A stretch of DNA of 8,999 bases, from the NCBI GenBank assembly GCA_902766855.1, contig CACXFE010000053.1, forward strand, positions 1 through 8,999, in the 5' to 3' direction. The DNA is from Oscillospiraceae bacterium (lineage in GTDB: Bacteria > Bacillota > Clostridia > Oscillospirales > Acutalibacteraceae). This document shows positions 5,799-8,999 of the stretch, piece after piece; within the stretch, counting starts at the first letter, position 1; each line of letters starts with the position of its first letter. Made by a program: the position numbers and the translations under genes. The notes beneath the pieces are model-generated. The model was not told the DNA's origin. It was given only the letters and a program-made list of their open reading frames with translations, and ran no database searches.

Positions 5799-5817
5799 GT
5801 ACTATTTGGTTTAGTAC
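5799..5817 (+). promoter_or_regulatory. 19-bp dyad at the predicted +1, candidate repressor operator
   Basis: GTACTA (5799-5804) and TAGTAC (5812-5817) are a perfect 6-bp inverted repeat around TTTGGTT. The dyad starts 6 bp after the -10, so a bound protein would cover the start site. Arm length and spacing resemble operators of dimeric TetR-type repressors, which often control ABC exporters. No such regulator is encoded in the window. In RNA it could form a weak 5' hairpin instead. Confidence 0.6.
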
Positions 5818-5842
5818 GGCTGATACGAATGGAGGAAAGAAT

Positions 5843-8638
5843 ATGTTAGAAACCAAAGAACTGGTGAAAATTTATAAACCGAAAAAGGGCGTCCCGGTTC
5901 TGGCACTCAACAAAGTATCCATCCGATTCCCCGAGAAAGGGATGGTTTTTCTGCTGGGAAAATCCGGAAGCGGCAAATCCACCCTGTTGAATGTACTTGG
6001 CGGGCTGGATACTTATAATGACGGTGAAATCACCATTAAAGGCGTTTCCTCAAAACATTTCAAGCAAAAGCATTTTGACTCTTATCGCAATACCTATGTG
6101 GGATTTATTTTTCAAGAATACAATGTATTGGATGAGTTCACCGTCGGGGCCAATATTGCGTTGGCGATCGAACTGCAAAACCGCAAGGCAAGCGATCAGG
6201 AAGTAAACGATATTCTCAAAGAAGTTGATCTGGAAGGGTATGGCGCCCGCAAACCAAACGAACTGTCCGGCGGGCAGAAACAACGCGTGGCTATTGCGCG
6301 GGCGTTGGTGAAAAACCCCGAAATCATCATGGCGGATGAGCCGACCGGCGCACTGGACAGTGTGACAGGCAAGCAGGTATTCGATACGCTGAAAAAATTA
6401 TCGGCCAGCAAATTGGTGATCGTGGTTTCGCATGACCGCGAATTTGCCGAGCAGTATGCCGACCGCATCATCGAACTGTCGGACGGGGTAGTGATCAGCG
6501 ATGTGGAATTAAGCGGGGAAACCCCGGCGGAAGAACCGGCGGAGCAAGGGCTTTTGTACGAAGATCATACCATCACCGTACCGGCGGGATACCATATCAC
6601 CGAGGAGGATCGCGCGGCGATCAACGAATACCTTCGCGCTTTGGAAGAAGGCGGGGCGCGGATCGTGGTTTCAGGTGGGAAAAAGACCGCCGCTCGCTTT
6701 GTGAAAACCGATGAAAGCAAGATCAAACGGTTTGACGGCGCCGGTTTTCAACTGATCAAATCCAAATTACCGTTAAAAAATGCGTTTCAGATCGGGGCAA
6801 GCGGGTTAAAATATAAAAAGTTCCGTTTGGTGATCACCATTCTGCTTTCCTGCGTAGCATTCGGGTTGTTCGGATTGTCGGACACATTCGGAGCCTATAA
6901 CCATATCAATACCTGCACAAAATCTTTATCGGACAGCGGCGTGCAGTATCTCCCGGTCGGGAAGGCAAAAGAGATCGGGAATGAGACGACCTATACCTAT
7001 TGGCGGGATTACGGATACCGGCTGTCCCGCGAGGAATTGGGAACGATTTCCAAAGGCACCGGCGTGCAGATGCACGGCGCGTACAGCCCCGATACGGGCT
7101 TGGACTTTACCGAGCAGATCAATCCGGAAATCAAATTGTCGGAAACCGATTATCAGATTTACGCTTCGGGATTTAACACCATGCTCCCTATGAATCAAAC
7201 CATTTTGCAGGAAATGAATTTCAAGGTTTTGGCGGGCACTTTGCCGGACGGCGGGAAAAATGAGATCGCGGTCAGCGAATATGTTCTGGAAACCTTTAAG
7301 AAAGCCCAGTATTTTGACGGGGTCACCTTCACAACCGAGAAAGACGGTACCAAAAAGCCGGTTTATCAAACCGTGCAAAAAGCGGAGGATCTTATTGGGA
7401 AAGAATTGACGCTCGGCGGGCAAAAATACACCGTTACCGCGGTGGTGGATACCGGGTTTGATCTTGCCCGTTATGAAGATCTCATCGTCGGCAAACAACA
7501 CCGTTCCCGGGAGGAACAACTGTTGGAAATGGTGCTGGCGAGTGAATTCCAGTATGCTTCTTCTTACAGTTATGCCGGCGCGATGATGGTTGGCGACGGA
7601 TTTATTGAAAAGATGATCGCCGCCGCCCCCGCCCGCAGTGCGATCACCGAGGGGTATATCTGGTTCAATACAGAATACAATGAAAATGAGAAAAAAGAGC
7701 CGCCCTATTGGGTCTCGGTCGATTCCAATTATCTGGCGCGATTAGAGGATGTCAAAGGGGAAAAAATCGTTTGGGTGAACGGCGAAAAAACCACGCTTGG
7801 CGAAAAGGAGATCCTGGTTTCCACCGATTGCCTGAGTATCACCTCTTCGGGCGAGGAAGGAATGGAGATCACCGAACTGCCGGAAATGTTAAAGGCAATC
7901 AAAAACGGCGTGACGCTGAACGCGAGGGTCAGTATTTATCAAAAAGCGAACGAAGAAACCGAGGCAAGCGGGTATAAAATCGTCGGATTGATCGAAACCG
8001 GCAATAAGAAATCCGCCTATAACAGCACGGTGGTTTGCGCTGACAGTTTGTTCGAGTCGCTGTGTGAAGGGCCGGATCATGTGTATCATTTCGCGGTCGG
8101 CAAAATGCCGGAAAACCGTGACGCCATCAAAACGGCGGTGGCTTTCTGCTACCAGGCGGGAGAGCGGCTGCGCTACCCGATCCAGAACTCGGTCACATTC
8201 GAGTTGGATTCGATCAACGAAGTTTTAAAGGAACTGTCTAAATATTTCTTCTATGTCGGAATCGGTTTTGCCCTCTTTGCGGCCCTGATGCTGGCAAACT
8301 TCATCGGCACCAGTATCACCTATAAAAAGCAGGAAATCGGGATCTTGCGGGCGATCGGCTCGCGCGGCAACGATGTGTTCCGTATTTTCTTTGCGGAAAG
8401 TTTCATCATCGCCATGATCAATTTTGTGCTGTCGGCCATTGGAGTATTTGTGGTGACCGGCGCGATCAATCTGTTCATCAGAGAGCGTGCGGGGCTTCTG
8501 GTCACGGTGCTGAATTTCGGTGTGCGGCAAGTGGTGTTGTTGCTGGCGGTCAGTTTGTTGGTGGCGTTTGTTGCCAGTTTCCTGCCGGTGAAACGCATCG
8601 CTTCGAAAAAACCTATTGATGCAATAAGGAATCGTTAG
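5843..8638 (+). CDS. MacB-like ABC transporter, fused ATPase and FtsX-type permease
   Basis: A 931-residue fusion. Residues about 1-220 are a LolD/MacB-type ATPase with everything needed for hydrolysis: Walker A GKSGSGKST (39-47, Lys45), Q-loop Gln91 (IFQEYN), signature LSGGQ (141-145), Walker B IIMADE (161-166, Glu166) and H-loop His197 (VVSHD). A linker of about 105 residues follows. The first membrane helix is at about 327-347 and a large outside domain at about 353-798. Three C-terminal helices lie at about 800-822, 848-876 and 896-916, with the FtsX cytosolic signature YKKQEIGILRAIGSRGNDVFRIFFAES between the first two of them. This MacB/type VII plan (four helices, acting as a dimer) transmits force to the outside rather than passing substrate through a pore; known relatives export peptides, antibiotics or lipoproteins. 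GGAGG (5831-5835) sits 7 nt before ATG 5843. It has its own promoter and is followed after one base by an adenylation gene, so the two are co-expressed. The substrate is unknown; peptide or antimicrobial resistance is the best guess. Confidence 0.93.
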   Translation: MLETKELVKIYKPKKGVPVLALNKVSIRFPEKGMVFLLGKSGSGKSTLLNVLGGLDTYNDGEITIKGVSSKHFKQKHFDSYRNTYVGFIFQEYNVLDEFTVGANIALAIELQNRKASDQEVNDILKEVDLEGYGARKPNELSGGQKQRVAIARALVKNPEIIMADEPTGALDSVTGKQVFDTLKKLSASKLVIVVSHDREFAEQYADRIIELSDGVVISDVELSGETPAEEPAEQGLLYEDHTITVPAGYHITEEDRAAINEYLRALEEGGARIVVSGGKKTAARFVKTDESKIKRFDGAGFQLIKSKLPLKNAFQIGASGLKYKKFRLVITILLSCVAFGLFGLSDTFGAYNHINTCTKSLSDSGVQYLPVGKAKEIGNETTYTYWRDYGYRLSREELGTISKGTGVQMHGAYSPDTGLDFTEQINPEIKLSETDYQIYASGFNTMLPMNQTILQEMNFKVLAGTLPDGGKNEIAVSEYVLETFKKAQYFDGVTFTTEKDGTKKPVYQTVQKAEDLIGKELTLGGQKYTVTAVVDTGFDLARYEDLIVGKQHRSREEQLLEMVLASEFQYASSYSYAGAMMVGDGFIEKMIAAAPARSAITEGYIWFNTEYNENEKKEPPYWVSVDSNYLARLEDVKGEKIVWVNGEKTTLGEKEILVSTDCLSITSSGEEGMEITELPEMLKAIKNGVTLNARVSIYQKANEETEASGYKIVGLIETGNKKSAYNSTVVCADSLFESLCEGPDHVYHFAVGKMPENRDAIKTAVAFCYQAGERLRYPIQNSVTFELDSINEVLKELSKYFFYVGIGFALFAALMLANFIGTSITYKKQEIGILRAIGSRGNDVFRIFFAESFIIAMINFVLSAIGVFVVTGAINLFIRERAGLLVTVLNFGVRQVVLLLAVSLLVAFVASFLPVKRIASKKPIDAIRNR

Positions 8639-8639
8639 A

Positions 8640-8999
8640 ATGAAAAATATCCTGGAAATGTTGGAGGCGACTTATCGTCGCCTCCCTGATAAAATTCTGT
8701 TTGCCGATGCGCAAAGAAGCGTAACAGCGGCGGAATTTACGCAAACGGCAAAAAACATCGGCACGGCAATCGCAGATAAGGGTTTTTCAAACCGCCCGGT
8801 CGCCGTTTTATGCGAGCGTTCGGTTACCTGCCTGGAAGCCATGTTCGGCGTGCTTTACAGCGGCAATTTTTATACGGTGATCGACGCGGAAATGCCGTGT
8901 GACCGGATCGGGAAGATCATTGCCGCTTTGCAGCCCGCGGCGATTTTAGCGGAAAAGAGCCTTTGGGAAAAAGCCGGGCAGATCCGATTTGACGGGGAA
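8640..8999 (+). CDS. Adenylate-forming enzyme, DltA/NRPS A-domain-like (N-terminal part)
   Basis: The frame is open from ATG 8640 to the window edge (120 codons, no stop). The translation starts MKNILEMLEATYRRLPDKIL. It then shows the N-terminal landmarks of AMP-binding enzymes: P-D-K-I-L-F-A-D near residues 16-23, an SVTAAEFTQTAKNIGTAI helix (27-44), VAVLCERSVTCLEAMFGVLYSGNFYTVID (53-81, the A2 region), then MPCDRI and an LQPAAILAE strand. The length before the A2 region and the DltA-like SGNFY...ID spacing favour an amino-acid adenylating enzyme (D-alanine-carrier-protein ligase or a stand-alone A domain) over an acyl-CoA synthetase. The phosphate-binding loop and substrate pocket lie beyond the edge, so the substrate cannot be read. 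AAGGA (8626-8630) lies 9 nt upstream. The start is one base after the ABC stop, which implies an operon. A carrier protein and acyltransferase downstream would confirm a Dlt-like pathway. Confidence 0.8.
   Translation, partial: MKNILEMLEATYRRLPDKILFADAQRSVTAAEFTQTAKNIGTAIADKGFSNRPVAVLCERSVTCLEAMFGVLYSGNFYTVIDAEMPCDRIGKIIAALQPAAILAEKSLWEKAGQIRFDGE
8663..8685 (+). promoter_or_regulatory. Perfect 9-bp hairpin inside the start of the adenylation gene
   Basis: GGAGGCGAC (8663-8671) and GTCGCCTCC (8677-8685) pair perfectly around the loop TTATC. The stem has seven G-C pairs and begins 23 nt after the start codon, within codons 8-16. Stable structure at this distance can slow ribosomes or set expression relative to the upstream ABC gene; its left arm also looks like a ribosome binding site (GGAGG). 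It is not followed by a T-tract, so it is not a standard terminator. The role is unproven. Confidence 0.45.

Noticed and set aside
6926..7519. A 197-codon minus-strand open frame within the ABC-transporter gene
   Set aside because: It is antisense to the outside domain of a clear ABC fusion and shows no recognisable motif; a codon-bias shadow.
8663..8685. A terminator between the ABC transporter and the adenylation gene
   Set aside because: The stem is perfect but is not followed by a T-tract and lies inside a reading frame that continues as a credible AMP-binding protein.
1..8999. CRISPR arrays, tRNA or rRNA genes, riboswitch-scale leaders, insertion sequences
   Set aside because: No regularly spaced repeats, cloverleaf-like segments, transposase motifs or long structured leaders were seen. 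Non-coding gaps are all under 200 bases and are explained by promoters, hairpins and ribosome binding sites.

Overview
The window reads as a stretch of ordinary chromosome from a low-redundancy Firmicute, most likely a Clostridia-class (Oscillospirales or Christensenellales-like) anaerobe. The clues are a PflX-type radical SAM protein, VanR/VanS-like two-component proteins with the clostridial 'KNIS...RFVRGD.SRNTEGSGLGLSIA' kinase signature, a fused MacB-like ABC exporter, purine-rich GGAGG ribosome binding sites, and base composition near half G+C. The taxon is inferred from protein style alone; there is no rRNA or other marker here.

Layout. Bases 1-552 hold the C-terminal part of a radical SAM activase-like gene (+). 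A strong hairpin at 569-601 separates it from a convergent XerC/XerD-like tyrosine recombinase (631-1614, -). A divergent intergenic region (1615-1803) follows. It carries a sigma-A promoter for the recombinase, an extended -10 promoter for the rightward operon, CTTAAA repeats between the two, and a hairpin at the predicted 5' end of the rightward transcript.

Bases 1804-5747 form a tightly packed four-gene operon: OmpR-type response regulator, six-helix histidine kinase, membrane-anchored N-acetylmuramoyl-L-alanine amidase, and a VTT/TVP38 (DedA-related) membrane protein. Junctions are a 4-nt overlap, a 5-nt gap and a 20-nt overlap. A second, very good promoter (TTGACA-17-TATGAT with extended -10) at 5764-5792 is followed at the expected +1 by a 19-bp dyad. 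It drives a 931-residue ABC ATPase-permease fusion (5843-8638). One base after that stop, an adenylate-forming enzyme of the DltA/NRPS A-domain type begins (8640) and runs off the window.

Working together: the genes from 1804 onward look like cell-envelope functions. A two-component sensor is co-transcribed with a peptidoglycan amidase and a possible lipid-carrier or membrane-homeostasis protein. Next comes a stress-inducible-looking MacB-type exporter coupled to an adenylation enzyme that could start a Dlt-like or small peptide pathway. That linkage is inference from context. I see no CRISPR array, tRNA, rRNA, insertion sequence or clear phage module. The most noteworthy non-coding signals are the +1 dyad before the ABC gene, the 11-bp-phased CTTAAA repeats, and hairpins near the starts of three transcription or translation units.
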